DNA from: a virus
Virus record (IMG/VR): IMGVR_UViG_3300008122_000008
Location: 1 to 25,366 of that record
Length of the DNA: 25,366 bases
Strand: one strand, 5' to 3'
Below the pieces are notes generated by a model. That model saw only the letters and a program-made list of their open reading frames with translations, searched no databases and was not told where the DNA came from. Below, piece after piece: positions 1 through 9,423 of the stretch. The position numbers and the translations under genes are program-made. How positions within the stretch are numbered: the first letter of the stretch is position 1; the number at the start of each line of letters is the position of its first letter.

Positions 1-1
1 T

Positions 2-181
2 AATATTAATAAAAACTTTTATAATAATAATTTTATTAAAAAAATGAGATTGAATAATGATATTAAAAATATATATATAATTAAGGGTAACTATCATTCA
101 AATAGACATAGAGATACATATACTACTCAATTTATATATTTTATAAGTTTAGACTACTCAGATTGGCAAAATTATGAATAA
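2..181 (+). CDS. 3' end of an upstream gene (partial, unknown)
   Basis: The plus-strand frame is open from the window edge to a TAA at 179-181, about 59 codons, and ends in ...DYSDWQNYE. A factor-independent terminator begins at its stop codon, which supports it being the real 3' end of a gene. The visible piece is rich in Asn, Tyr and Ile, like the giant LamG protein that follows, so it may be another structural or adhesion protein. No domain can be assigned from this fragment. An internal ATG at 44 could be a start of a very small gene, but no convincing Shine-Dalgarno (SD) sequence precedes it. Confidence 0.5.
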   Translation, partial: NINKNFYNNNFIKKMRLNNDIKNIYIIKGNYHSNRHRDTYTTQFIYFISLDYSDWQNYE

Positions 182-203
182 AGATGGCACGTGCCATCTT
201 TTT
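181..203 (+). terminator. Rho-independent terminator
   Basis: A perfect 20-base palindrome (aagatggcac/gtgccatctt) can fold as an 8-bp stem with an ACGT loop and is followed by a T run. It sits directly on the stop codon of the partial upstream gene and separates it from the giant LamG gene. Confidence 0.85.
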
Positions 204-244
204 ATATGTTAAATATATATAAAACTATATTGCCCGGAATAATA

Positions 245-3200
245 ATGGATAATAAAAAATACGCATATAATATAATTTCTAAAATAAAAGCAGAAAATTT
301 TAATACGGGCCGATTACTTTACAATTCAAGCTCTACAATTTATGATCATAATGACTCTACATCATCATATGTATATTGGAGAAATGATTACTATGAGGAT
401 ACATCTGAAGTCATATTATCTAATAATATTAAAGTAATTAGACTAAAGCAATCAACTTCGCGTCTATATTCTAATAATGTTTTTTCTAATATAAAATCTA
501 CTAATTTTCAAGTTGAATTCGAAATTTTAATTCCTGCAATTAATGCATTAAATGTATATTTTACATTTTTTACATCTTCATCACAGCGCTTATATTTTGC
601 TGTTACCACTAATTCATTTATTATAAATTGTAATAATAAAAGTATTAAATCTGGATTTAAATTTAAAAATAATACCAAATATATTTTATTAGCTACTAAA
701 GAAAATAATATATATTCATTTATGGTTGATGGTATTTATATTGGGTATATTGAATCGCCTGATTTTACAAATAATATTAATTTATCGAATGGATCGGCTG
801 GTATTATTGCTAACGTGCACACTTATGACAGTGCATTCGCATCAACACTAATGGATATTTATAATATAAATATCTCGGATGGACAATATTTAAAATATTA
901 TGATCAATATTCTAAATATGGTAAAAATTTAGTATCGTACTTTAATATTGATACATTAGCACTCACCTCAGATTCAAATAATATTATCACTAATCTTGAA
1001 GCAATTCCTAATACACAAAGTTGGGAATATAGCGATTTACAAACAAATAAGAGTAATATTACTAATACAGTATTTACATATAATATAAATACCAATTTTA
1101 CATTATTATTCAATAAGAATAATGATTATAAGACAATGAATTCAATTGAATTAATTAATATTAATAATAATTATAGAGTCTTATATACAAGTTTATATAT
1201 ACCACCTGATTTATCTCGCAAACCAAAATACCCATTAGTTATTAATGAAAATACCACTACAGCTTTAGATTTTGAAAATAGTCTTATAGATAATGTTGAA
1301 ACCGGCTTATGGCAAAAAAGCGGCACAGCAGATATATCTAATGTAAATGTCATTTTTAATAAAAATAGTTTAGAAATTAAAAATATAGGTGATAGTTTAT
1401 ATACTACTAATAGTGTTATTAGTGGTATGACAACACCTTTTACAATTGATTTTTATTTTGTTGTAAATAATTTTTATGCATCAATTCCAAATGCACCTAG
1501 TGATATGGTTATTCAATATCCATTAATATCACAATCTAATTCAGCTGCATATGGTGAACAGGCTGTATATATTAATAAAGATACTAAAAATATAGAATAT
1601 TATCGTAATCAAAGCTTTTCTAGTCAAATACCAAGAACTGGCGGAAAAAATAAAGTACGTTTAAATGAAATTAATCATCTAACTATTTCGTTTGATGGTG
1701 CTGCTACACGCTTCTTTTTAAATGATGAGCTTGATTTTGTTATCGGTGATATTTATGGTTGGATGCCTACTATGAATGAATTTAGATTCATGGATATTTT
1801 GGTACCATCTTTCCCACAATATAGAACTTACACCTCTGGTTTAATCGATAATATTAATATACATGACGGTATTGCAACTAAAGTTCGAGCACATGATTTA
1901 TATGCAAATAATTTACTTATAGATTTAGCTTTTGATGGTGGGAATAATAGCTCAACTATAGTTGATAATGGCTTATTATCAACTCAATGGTATACGCAAG
2001 GTACCGCAAAAATAAGCACTCAAGAAAAATTTGATGGAGTTAGTAGTTTATTTATTAGTAATGGAGCAGTATATACTGCATCTTTAATAACTTTACCATC
2101 AAAATTTACAATATCATTTGATACATTAATTACGGCCAATTTTACAGATTGGGGCCGATTTGCACAATTTACATCAAGTGACAATAAAAATAGTCTTGTT
2201 ATTCGAGGTACTAAAGACACTAATACATTTGCAATCCATTATTTAGATCCAATATTGAATGAAGATACCTATTTATTTAATAATGTAGCTATTCCATTAA
2301 ACCTACCTACTAATATTAAGTTAGTAAGAAATAATGATTTATATAGTTTATATCTTAATAATACATTATATGGTACTATATCAAGTGATGTAATATATCC
2401 GCCTACAACTATTAATATAGGCTCTAGCAAAACATTTGTTGAATATCTTACTAATACATATATTAAAAATTTTAAAATATATGATATTAATATTACACCT
2501 CCAATTGATAGTGCAAAAATTGAATTAAATTTTAATAATAATTTAAATGATCATTATAAATCTGCGGTTGCTACTATTGAAGGTACTATTGGATATGATA
2601 ATATTAAGTCATTTAAAGGTCATGCTTTAAATATAAACGGTGGCCAAAACAGAGTTAATATTAATAATAATAACTTAAATTTTGAATCCAAAGACTTTAT
2701 ATTATCATATGATATATCATTATCTAATATAGATAGTGGAGCGCGATATGCTATTACAAATAATATTCCTTATCATAGTAGTGGTTCTATTTGGTTAGCT
2801 GCGTCTACTTATTTAGGATTGGATTATTATGATAAGCCTCTTGCCGCATCACCTATTAATACATTACATATTGCAAAAGATACATTTTATAATGTATTTT
2901 TGTTTAGAAAAAATAAAAACATACATATAAAATATAATAATGTATTAGTAGGAAGTCATAATTTAAATAACCATGTATTTAATTTTATTGGCGGCAATAA
3001 TATGAGTATTGGTCGTTCAAGTAATTTTGCAACAGGCGACTCATTTATCGGATATATGGATAATTTTAAATCGCAAAAAGATACACCGATTTTAATATCT
3101 GATGATGGTAACGGTACAGAAGGTGTATGGATTCAATCGGTTGCTGATTGTAATAGTAGCAGCATGCTAAAATATGATTTTAATAATATAACATTACCAA

Positions 3201-5839
3201 CATATAATGAATATTATAAAAATACTAAATCATTTGCTGCTTTATTTTATCATAGAGGAAATCCAGCTATTGTGCCAAATTTAACCACTCCTATTATTAT
3301 TAATAAAAGTATATTAAACACTAAATTTAATATAACTGCACAAAATGGATGCTGGTCAAATTCTGAAATATATGTAACGATAGAGATATTAGACTCTAAT
3401 AATAATGTCATTGCTGCATTAAAATGGCAATGGGTAAACACATATAGTCATTTTATGTATTATGGAGCTAATTTAAGTTCATTAACACAGACTAGTTATG
3501 TTGGCCAATATCCAGGAACTTTTGGTGATATATACTTTAAAGACGATAGAATTGAATATACACACAATTCAGCATATGCCCATAATAACTCTAGCTTCAT
3601 ATTTAATGTTGATTTAAGAGATGCTAAATCATTGCGAGTCGCTAACCTTAAATCATATGAGGATTATTCAAGTTGCGCAGCATATTTTGTTTTTACTAAA
3701 GTTTCAAATAAAGTTTATAAAAGTGTTATCGAGGTTGAGGATGAAATAGATCAACCTGCTATTTATTTACCGCTTGAAAATAGTGCAGATAATCTAGGCT
3801 ATACTAAAACTGACGCTATAATAAATGGCAATATGTTACCGAGTATTATAAATGATAAAAAATATTTTACTTTTAATAATAGTGGTTCCCGCTATATAAC
3901 AATAGCACAAAGTAATATTTTTGAATTATCATATTCTTTAGATTATTATATTGAATTCGATTTTATTCTCACTCAATTTGAAGCAACATCTCATATAATG
4001 ATGATTAATAATTTTACGCATTATAATAACCAAGGCGGCTTTTATATTTCTATTTCGCCAGGTAATGATACTACAGAACATGCTAATAAAGTAGTTTTTC
4101 ACATATTTGATAATGGTAAAGATAATCAAATAAGAAGCAAGAATTCACCCTATTTAAATAAAAATAATAATTTAAAAATTATTAGAAAAAATGGAATAGT
4201 TACATTAATATTAAATGATATTGAAGATAATAATTTTTTAACTAGTAATTTTGCAAAAATATCGCAAGAATCATTTTCATTAGCTAAATTAAATTTATCA
4301 ACTAATAGTTTTGCTATTGGATATTATAATCATTATACTACTACCGTTGCCACATATTATATATCAGGGTTTAAGTTTTGGCCAGGTGTATCTAAGCCGA
4401 AAGATAATTATAATTATAAAGAAGTTATGGATATTGATTTTTCGCCAACTGGGAAATCGTATTTATTTAAAGATAATTATAATAAATGTATTATACATCC
4501 ACATAATATTACTCACCGCGAATATAAAAATAGTAAATATGGTTGTAGTTTTAATGGACTAGATAAAATATTAAAAATAGATAGAAATAATTTATTAAAT
4601 TTAGGATATGATGATTTTGTTATGTCTATTAATTTGGAAATTACTAATTTTAATAATATGTATGCTAGATTTATAAGTGATGCAGCAACCTCTTCTGATA
4701 CAACTTATATAATGGTTACAGGAGATGGCTATACTGCACAGCATGCAAATAAAATATGTGTGGCGATTGCCGATGGTGGACCAAATCAATATTTCTTCAG
4801 TACGCAAAAACTAGTAAATAATACGATTTATAATATTAAATTAGTAAGAAATAATAATAATTTCACTTTATATATAAATGATGAAATAGATGCAACGTAT
4901 GCTTCTGCATATCCATTTAATTTAATTAGAAATGGACTTACAACTATTGGTGGTAATAATACTTTATCACAGAACCAAATGTTTAATGGTATTATTTATT
5001 CAATTAAAATAATACGTAATACGTCAGATATTGAAATGTTGAATGAAAAGGTAATACCACCAGTTCAACATGCAAAATACGTTTTAACAAATGGAGTAGA
5101 TGAGCAAGAATTAAATTATGATAATACAACAATGGACTGTACTATTAAATTTATAAAAGATGAAAATGATATAACTCTATTTGTAGATGATGATAGTATT
5201 ACGGTACCAAAAAATGATACTATATTAGGTAATAACATTAAATTATTTACTAATTATACAGGTCATATTAAAAATTATATTAAATTATATAATACTCCTA
5301 TATATGATAATGATTATGTAGAGTCAGACTTTATCGACACTGCCATACCGCCCCTTTATATAGATGATAATAATTTAATGGGAAGTGATATAAATATTGG
5401 TGATGATAGTATTACCGGATATATTGAAGGTCATCCTAATAGAAAATATCAAATTATTTATAAACCACTAAATGTAATTATAGAAGAAGGCATTGGTGTA
5501 TATGATTATTTTGGTATCGACAGCCGATATATTGATGAATATGAAATATATGATATAGAAGCAAATAAGCGATATACACCGCCTCATATGGGCCCACGTG
5601 GCTATCTTACTACATATATTAATAGTCAGGTATGTAATGCATCAGACTTTGCGATTCGGCTTTATAAACGCGATTCTGGCGTGTTTATTGGTGAGTATGA
5701 ATTAGATAAAACAAGAGACCCATATGAATGTACGGTCCATAATTTAGATACTACTAAAACATATGATATTATGTTATTTGATAAAAATAATAATATAGAA
5801 TCCCGTGTAATGAGTAATAGATCACCGGAAGCGTATTAA
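245..5839 (+). CDS. Giant multi-LamG (concanavalin-like) phage adhesion/tail protein, 1864 aa
   Basis: This is probably a virion surface or tail-fibre-associated protein that binds host or environmental glycans; the role is inferred. The frame is open from 191, but the GTG at 191 and ATG at 206 lie in or beside the upstream terminator without an SD. The ATG at 245 has GGAATAATA before it and is preferred. Repeating beta-rich units have the LamG pattern of a strand ending in FTISFD-like text, then a strand-turn such as IKLVRNNxxxSLYLNN, then a closing strand such as SIGR or TIGG...IKNFKIY. Approximate modules are 60-215, 335-545, 555-752, 758-945, 1170-1382 and 1392-1595, with a degenerate one at 1600-1690. 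Residues 960-1160 are a different, more aromatic domain. Residues 1700-1864 form a C-terminal beta domain. There is no signal peptide or transmembrane segment. Modules near 1270-1320 and 1490-1550 share (E/Q)HANK and look recently duplicated. A second LamG protein is encoded at 23177-25063. Confidence 0.85.
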   Translation: MDNKKYAYNIISKIKAENFNTGRLLYNSSSTIYDHNDSTSSYVYWRNDYYEDTSEVILSNNIKVIRLKQSTSRLYSNNVFSNIKSTNFQVEFEILIPAINALNVYFTFFTSSSQRLYFAVTTNSFIINCNNKSIKSGFKFKNNTKYILLATKENNIYSFMVDGIYIGYIESPDFTNNINLSNGSAGIIANVHTYDSAFASTLMDIYNINISDGQYLKYYDQYSKYGKNLVSYFNIDTLALTSDSNNIITNLEAIPNTQSWEYSDLQTNKSNITNTVFTYNINTNFTLLFNKNNDYKTMNSIELININNNYRVLYTSLYIPPDLSRKPKYPLVINENTTTALDFENSLIDNVETGLWQKSGTADISNVNVIFNKNSLEIKNIGDSLYTTNSVISGMTTPFTIDFYFVVNNFYASIPNAPSDMVIQYPLISQSNSAAYGEQAVYINKDTKNIEYYRNQSFSSQIPRTGGKNKVRLNEINHLTISFDGAATRFFLNDELDFVIGDIYGWMPTMNEFRFMDILVPSFPQYRTYTSGLIDNINIHDGIATKVRAHDLYANNLLIDLAFDGGNNSSTIVDNGLLSTQWYTQGTAKISTQEKFDGVSSLFISNGAVYTASLITLPSKFTISFDTLITANFTDWGRFAQFTSSDNKNSLVIRGTKDTNTFAIHYLDPILNEDTYLFNNVAIPLNLPTNIKLVRNNDLYSLYLNNTLYGTISSDVIYPPTTINIGSSKTFVEYLTNTYIKNFKIYDINITPPIDSAKIELNFNNNLNDHYKSAVATIEGTIGYDNIKSFKGHALNINGGQNRVNINNNNLNFESKDFILSYDISLSNIDSGARYAITNNIPYHSSGSIWLAASTYLGLDYYDKPLAASPINTLHIAKDTFYNVFLFRKNKNIHIKYNNVLVGSHNLNNHVFNFIGGNNMSIGRSSNFATGDSFIGYMDNFKSQKDTPILISDDGNGTEGVWIQSVADCNSSSMLKYDFNNITLPTYNEYYKNTKSFAALFYHRGNPAIVPNLTTPIIINKSILNTKFNITAQNGCWSNSEIYVTIEILDSNNNVIAALKWQWVNTYSHFMYYGANLSSLTQTSYVGQYPGTFGDIYFKDDRIEYTHNSAYAHNNSSFIFNVDLRDAKSLRVANLKSYEDYSSCAAYFVFTKVSNKVYKSVIEVEDEIDQPAIYLPLENSADNLGYTKTDAIINGNMLPSIINDKKYFTFNNSGSRYITIAQSNIFELSYSLDYYIEFDFILTQFEATSHIMMINNFTHYNNQGGFYISISPGNDTTEHANKVVFHIFDNGKDNQIRSKNSPYLNKNNNLKIIRKNGIVTLILNDIEDNNFLTSNFAKISQESFSLAKLNLSTNSFAIGYYNHYTTTVATYYISGFKFWPGVSKPKDNYNYKEVMDIDFSPTGKSYLFKDNYNKCIIHPHNITHREYKNSKYGCSFNGLDKILKIDRNNLLNLGYDDFVMSINLEITNFNNMYARFISDAATSSDTTYIMVTGDGYTAQHANKICVAIADGGPNQYFFSTQKLVNNTIYNIKLVRNNNNFTLYINDEIDATYASAYPFNLIRNGLTTIGGNNTLSQNQMFNGIIYSIKIIRNTSDIEMLNEKVIPPVQHAKYVLTNGVDEQELNYDNTTMDCTIKFIKDENDITLFVDDDSITVPKNDTILGNNIKLFTNYTGHIKNYIKLYNTPIYDNDYVESDFIDTAIPPLYIDDNNLMGSDINIGDDSITGYIEGHPNRKYQIIYKPLNVIIEEGIGVYDYFGIDSRYIDEYEIYDIEANKRYTPPHMGPRGYLTTYINSQVCNASDFAIRLYKRDSGVFIGEYELDKTRDPYECTVHNLDTTKTYDIMLFDKNNNIESRVMSNRSPEAY

Positions 5840-5840
5840 A

Positions 5841-5867
5841 AAAAGGACCTCGAGGTCCTTTTTTTAT
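5841..5867. terminator. Bidirectional terminator between convergent genes
   Basis: The palindrome aaaaggacctcgaggtcctttt (central TCGA) is flanked by A and T runs, so it can stop transcription in both directions. It lies between the stop of the giant LamG gene (+) and the stop of the 290-aa gene (-); the latter's stop codon falls within the T run. Confidence 0.9.
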
Positions 5868-6736
5868 TTGATATAAAATGATAATAAATCAATATTACCT
5901 TTTGTTTTATCGATCAGTTGGTGAATAGTGCTTGTACAGTTATCTAAAGTAGTCGTATAATCAAACGCACCAAAGATTTTAACATTTACATTTAATGGAC
6001 CAACGTAAGTGATTTTTAATAAATCATTATTACCTTGACTAAATGAATATACAGTTGTTGACTTTTTAATTTCAATATTGAATAAAATGATTTTAAATTT
6101 TTCAATCAATTTAATTGCAACTACATCATTATTCACAATATCATTATACATAGTTAAGGCGACAGTATAATAATCAGTAAGGTCATCAAATTTTGCAACT
6201 GTATCTAAACCTTTAATTCGCGGTTTACATACAAATGTTTTATCTTCTTGTGTAATATCAAATACAACGCCGTTAATATAAACATTAATTGCATTATATT
6301 CTCGATCATTATAATAAACTTCATATGCGTTTTGAATCAAACACATACTTTCTTTTAATGAAGTTGCATTAATAATATTTTGAACAAGTGATACTAAAGT
6401 ATAAACTTCAAATTCATTACGAGGAATACGGAATACCGGGAAAGCAATTGCTGTTGGAGATACGTTCTTTAATGTGATACGAACATAACCACTCGGATAA
6501 TTGATTCCGTCAACATATTCTTTAAACTGCAAAGTTACACGGCTATTAATATCAATTACTTGTTTATCATTTGCATTATAAAGATAATGATCTACTACAC
6601 CTTTTAATCGATCTACTAAATGCTTATATATCTTTTCGACTGTATATGGTACATCATCATATGTATATGAATTTGTAATTAATGTTGAGCCTTCTCTTGC
6701 GGCTTTAACATAAGAAGATTTTACTGTATATTGCAT
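5864..6736 (-). CDS. Hypothetical protein, 290 aa
   Basis: I do not recognise this protein. It is soluble-looking, with alternating beta-strand-like segments (for example VRITLKNVSPTAIAFPVF and LLKITYVGPLNVNVKIFG) and no signal peptide or membrane span. The start ATG at 6736 is preceded by AGGAATATCCA, a good SD at normal spacing. The gene is last in the minus-strand series running down from 8527, but a hairpin at 6751-6773 lies just upstream, so its expression may be partly uncoupled from the membrane-protein genes before it. It converges on the giant LamG gene across a shared terminator. A structural or virion-associated role is possible but not shown by the sequence. Confidence 0.8.
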   Translation of the reverse strand: MQYTVKSSYVKAAREGSTLITNSYTYDDVPYTVEKIYKHLVDRLKGVVDHYLYNANDKQVIDINSRVTLQFKEYVDGINYPSGYVRITLKNVSPTAIAFPVFRIPRNEFEVYTLVSLVQNIINATSLKESMCLIQNAYEVYYNDREYNAINVYINGVVFDITQEDKTFVCKPRIKGLDTVAKFDDLTDYYTVALTMYNDIVNNDVVAIKLIEKFKIILFNIEIKKSTTVYSFSQGNNDLLKITYVGPLNVNVKIFGAFDYTTTLDNCTSTIHQLIDKTKGNIDLLSFYIK

Positions 6737-6750
6737 TGGATATTCCTATA

Positions 6751-6773
6751 AAAGAGGTCTATATGACCTCTTG
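6751..6773 (-). terminator. Intercistronic hairpin, probable terminator
   Basis: An 8-bp stem AAGAGGTC/GACCTCTT with a 5-base loop is followed on the minus strand by TTTTAT. It lies between the stop of the 169-aa membrane gene and the start of the 290-aa gene. The short T tract suggests partial termination or an mRNA-stabilising hairpin. Confidence 0.65.
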
Positions 6774-6784
6774 TTTATTTGTAT

Positions 6785-7294
6785 TTAATCATTTTTTTCG
6801 TGATCTTCTACAACTTCTAAACGCTGACAAAATTTGCTATGTTTTTGCGAAAGAATATTAAATGCAGCTTTAATTGCACCGTCTTCTTTAACAATTGTAT
6901 CACTAGTAGATAATGTTAATGCTTTTTTCTTATTATAATGCTGTAATAAGCATAATACTAAATAAGACAAAATAATAAACCCATATGCATAAACCATTCC
7001 AGTACCGATTGGAATGCCAGTAGCATCGCCACTCCACATTAAAATTAATGCTTTAATTGGAGTATAAATCAACCACATAAAAGCAATAAATGCACCACCA
7101 CATAATACAAATAATTGAATTGGAATGGCAACAAAAATAGCAATTAAAAAGTGTCTAATAAATGTACAAATATCATTAAATGAATTATATTGGCCATATT
7201 CTTTTTCAATATAGGTGCTACCAATAATTGTTTTTGACATCATGCCCATAAATTTATATAATGGGCTTGTTTTTTTAATTTGAATATTATTCAT
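6785..7294 (-). CDS. Predicted inner-membrane protein, 169 aa
   Basis: I do not recognise the family. Residues about 48-88 are a long hydrophobic stretch (HFLIAIFVAIPIQLFVLCGG onward) able to form two membrane spans, and residues about 100-118 form another (VYAYGFIILSYLVLCLL). The N-terminal 45 residues and the C-terminal 50 residues are polar and charged, ending in EDHEKND. The start overlaps the end of the preceding 105-aa gene by 8 bases (ATGAATAA), so translation is probably coupled. Two neighbouring small membrane genes in a T4-like phage raise the idea of a lysis, lysis-inhibition or superinfection-exclusion function, but no diagnostic motif is visible. Confidence 0.8.
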   Translation of the reverse strand: MNNIQIKKTSPLYKFMGMMSKTIIGSTYIEKEYGQYNSFNDICTFIRHFLIAIFVAIPIQLFVLCGGAFIAFMWLIYTPIKALILMWSGDATGIPIGTGMVYAYGFIILSYLVLCLLQHYNKKKALTLSTSDTIVKEDGAIKAAFNILSQKHSKFCQRLEVVEDHEKND

Positions 7295-7604
7295 ATTTTA
7301 CATCCACTTCATTAGAGCCTTTAATATAAGACAATGTAATTTTAGTTTCTTGCGGTTGGCCATTCACAATAATTGTATCTTGATAAACTTTTGCAATAAC
7401 ACGATTGGCTTCCTGAGCTTTTATTTCTTCAGCTTTTTTAGCAAGAAGAATATCTTTCTCGATATTACTATTATGCTCATATATTGATGGAATACTAATA
7501 CCACCAATAATAATACTGATAATAATCATAATCATCATAAATGAAAAATATTTATATTCAAGTGTAAAAAATTCCTTTACGCTTTCTTTCGTTGATTCGT
7601 TCAT
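7287..7604 (-). CDS. Small single-span membrane protein, 105 aa
   Basis: The N-terminal 19 residues are charged and aromatic. Residues about 20-38 (FSFMMIMIIISIIIGGIS) form one strong transmembrane helix or uncleaved signal anchor. The remainder is a soluble tail with an Ala/Lys/Glu helix (about 50-68) and a beta-like end (TIIVNGQPQETKITLSYIKG). The topology would place the C-terminal domain outside the inner membrane, as in phage antiholin or spanin-like proteins, but it has no lipobox and no recognisable family motif. An AAAAGG sequence lies upstream of the ATG. The gene overlaps the downstream membrane gene and lies 3 bases after the preceding stop, so it is clearly in an operon. Confidence 0.8.
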   Translation of the reverse strand: MNESTKESVKEFFTLEYKYFSFMMIMIIISIIIGGISIPSIYEHNSNIEKDILLAKKAEEIKAQEANRVIAKVYQDTIIVNGQPQETKITLSYIKGSNEVDVKYE

Positions 7605-7607
7605 ATA

Positions 7608-7982
7608 TTAAACCTTTTTAAATGAAATAATTTCACCGTGATTATCAATTTTGTCTTTAATTACTTCACCAATACTTGCGCCTAGCATGATACGAGTATC
7701 TTCATCTCGTACGTCTAATAAAGTATCAACCGTAACATTAAACAAATATTCATCTGCTTTATATTCAACTTCCAATGTTAAAGGCTCGTCCAATAATTTA
7801 GGATTAAAATTATCTTCAATCAATTTTTGAACAATTTCTTTAGTAAAGAAAGTCGATAAATTTTCTTCTGTAAAACCATTATCCACGCAATCAAGTAATT
7901 GAAAAAAAATTGATTCCGTGATTTCACCAGTTTTACTTGCGTATAATAATTGAATCGCTTCTGTTCTATCAATAAAAATCAT
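7608..7982 (-). CDS. Hypothetical protein, 124 aa
   Basis: Unrecognised small acidic protein. The first half is predicted helical (EAIQLLYASKTGEITESIFF and following), and the second half contains beta-like segments (LTLEVEYKADEYLFNVTVD). There is no membrane span or signal peptide. Its ATG overlaps the TGA of the preceding 105-aa gene as ATGA, the classical arrangement for coupled translation, and its stop is followed after 3 bases by the next gene. Confidence 0.78.
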   Translation of the reverse strand: MIFIDRTEAIQLLYASKTGEITESIFFQLLDCVDNGFTEENLSTFFTKEIVQKLIEDNFNPKLLDEPLTLEVEYKADEYLFNVTVDTLLDVRDEDTRIMLGASIGEVIKDKIDNHGEIISFKKV

Positions 7983-8296
7983 TCTTTAATGCCTTCTAGT
8001 ATTGGATCAATATATGCCCACTTTAAAATATTTTCAAGTTCAAGTATATCACCATCTTCATTGTACATAAAAATATACGGTATTGTGCGGCCACCTTCTT
8101 CATATGATTCTTGATATGTATCTACGCCACAATAATAAATCGATTTATCAGTGCCGACCGCTAAAATGGATCGCTCTACATCTGGGAATGGACCAATCGT
8201 ATGACTATCCATTGGTCCAACTTCAAAGAAAACTAGTTCAACTTTTTGTTGGTCAATTTCATATTGAGTATTGTCAGGCTTTACGATTGATATCAT
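7979..8296 (-). CDS. Hypothetical protein, 105 aa
   Basis: Unrecognised small acidic protein rich in Glu, Asp and Tyr, with beta-like segments through most of its length (VELVFFEVGPMDSHTIG, KSIYYCGVDTYQESY) and a short C-terminal helix. The start at 8296 has the strong SD GAGGATAATAA. It uses a TGA stop, which shows that TGA terminates translation in this phage. It is the second gene of the tight minus-strand operon and lies 3 bases after the preceding stop. Confidence 0.78.
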   Translation of the reverse strand: MISIVKPDNTQYEIDQQKVELVFFEVGPMDSHTIGPFPDVERSILAVGTDKSIYYCGVDTYQESYEEGGRTIPYIFMYNEDGDILELENILKWAYIDPILEGIKE

Positions 8297-8299
8297 TTA

Positions 8300-8527
8300 T
8301 TATCCTCTATATTCATCCGGTATTTCTTCATGCCATTTATCATAATATATGTCGGTATAGTCTTCATGTAATTCAGGATTAAAATACGGCAAACTTTGCA
8401 ACGTATTATATTTATATGTCTCTTGATCATCTGAATTAGCATACTCATGTAAATATACTAGATATTCATCAAATGTAAAGAACATACCTTCAACAACTAT
8501 ACCGTTAAGCTTTTTCATATATGACAT
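8300..8527 (-). CDS. Small hypothetical protein, 75 aa
   Basis: Short acidic, aromatic protein (for example FFTFDEYLVYLHEYANSDD) of unknown function. Two in-frame starts are possible. The ATG at 8527 has GAG directly against it, too close for an SD, whereas the ATG at 8518 has GAGATG at better spacing, so the true protein may be 72 residues. It is the first gene of the operon running down to 5864 and lies just behind a candidate promoter at 8550-8579. It could be an early-expressed accessory protein; nothing more can be read from the sequence. Confidence 0.72.
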   Translation of the reverse strand: MSYMKKLNGIVVEGMFFTFDEYLVYLHEYANSDDQETYKYNTLQSLPYFNPELHEDYTDIYYDKWHEEIPDEYRG

Positions 8528-8549
8528 CTCATATTTGTAATATGAATAT

Positions 8550-8579
8550 ATAATAGCATATACATGCTTAATTTGTATA
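8550..8579 (-). promoter_or_regulatory. Candidate sigma70-like promoter (early class)
   Basis: On the minus strand, TATACA, an 18-base spacer and TATTAT precede the 75-aa gene. The -10 region (plus-strand tatgaatatataata, 8541-8555) is identical over 15 bases to the -10 region of the promoter at 9828-9855, which suggests a shared phage promoter class. Confidence 0.55.
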
Positions 8580-8584
8580 CACTT

Positions 8585-9364
8585 TTATTTGCCGGAACTA
8601 AATTTTCTTGTTAAATTACACATTTGATCTACTATGTTATTAGTTTTTACATATTGACCAAATAAAAATTCTTCTAAGATTTCTTTAGGATCATCGATTG
8701 ATATATATAGTAACTCATCAATAAGTTCGATAAGCTCGTCATTGGTTGGTCGATAATTTTTACTTTCATCAATTAATGGCTTAATTAAAGCGACCAACTC
8801 ATTTTTTAATTCATTGATATGATGTGTATTAATGGTATAGACTCGATTTTCACCAAGAATTAAATATAATTTATTACTGATATGGTCAGGTAATGTTTTT
8901 AATTGATTAATATATAGACCAAGATTAAATCTAACATATAATTCATCAAGATTATAGAACCCCGTAAAATTAGTATTAATAATTGGATTAATATAGGATG
9001 ACTTTAATGCTCTATTGGCACATCCAACAATATTAATAGATTTGATATCTAAAGTACCACGATCCGATTCGCCATGCAAAGGTACAAACATTTTTTCCAT
9101 TTTATCTTTAGATAACGGTAATGATTTAATAATGCGTTCTTTTTCAATTGCATTTACTTTAACGCCATTAAAAGTAAAATATTGAGTGTATTTATTTTTT
9201 CTATCACTCATATTAACTCTATCAGTTATATTAAATTCAACAAATGATCCATTTACTTTTGTATCATTTACGTAATAATAATATTGTTTAAAGTCGCCTT
9301 TATAAAAAAGTCTATTCTCACCTACCCAAATTGCATCATTAACTTTTAAATCTTTAAGATTCAT
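8585..9364 (-). CDS. Hypothetical protein, 259 aa
   Basis: I do not recognise it. It appears soluble, with a beta-rich N-terminal part (residues about 10-65, including AIWVGENRLFYKGDFKQYYY) and a more helical C-terminal half with an acidic stretch (ELIELIDELLYISIDDPKEI). There is no signal peptide. The ATG at 9364 has an AAGGA SD. A terminator stands between it and the upstream 120-aa gene, so it probably relies on read-through or a promoter I could not find. It ends 5 bases from the -35 of the promoter for the next operon. Confidence 0.78.
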   Translation of the reverse strand: MNLKDLKVNDAIWVGENRLFYKGDFKQYYYYVNDTKVNGSFVEFNITDRVNMSDRKNKYTQYFTFNGVKVNAIEKERIIKSLPLSKDKMEKMFVPLHGESDRGTLDIKSINIVGCANRALKSSYINPIINTNFTGFYNLDELYVRFNLGLYINQLKTLPDHISNKLYLILGENRVYTINTHHINELKNELVALIKPLIDESKNYRPTNDELIELIDELLYISIDDPKEILEEFLFGQYVKTNNIVDQMCNLTRKFSSGK

Positions 9365-9383
9365 AATAACGTCCTTAAATTAA

Positions 9384-9409
9384 AAAAAGGGATTATATAA
9401 TCCCTTTAA
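9384..9409 (-). terminator. Rho-independent terminator
   Basis: The perfect palindrome aaagggattatataatcccttt is followed on the minus strand by a run of seven T. It terminates the 120-aa gene at 9424-9786. Confidence 0.85.
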
Positions 9410-9423
9410 AATTCTGTAAAATA

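Noticed and set aside
191-244. GTG at 191 and ATG at 206 as starts of the giant LamG gene
   Set aside because: They lie in or next to the terminator hairpin without an SD. ATG 245 has GGAATAATA before it.
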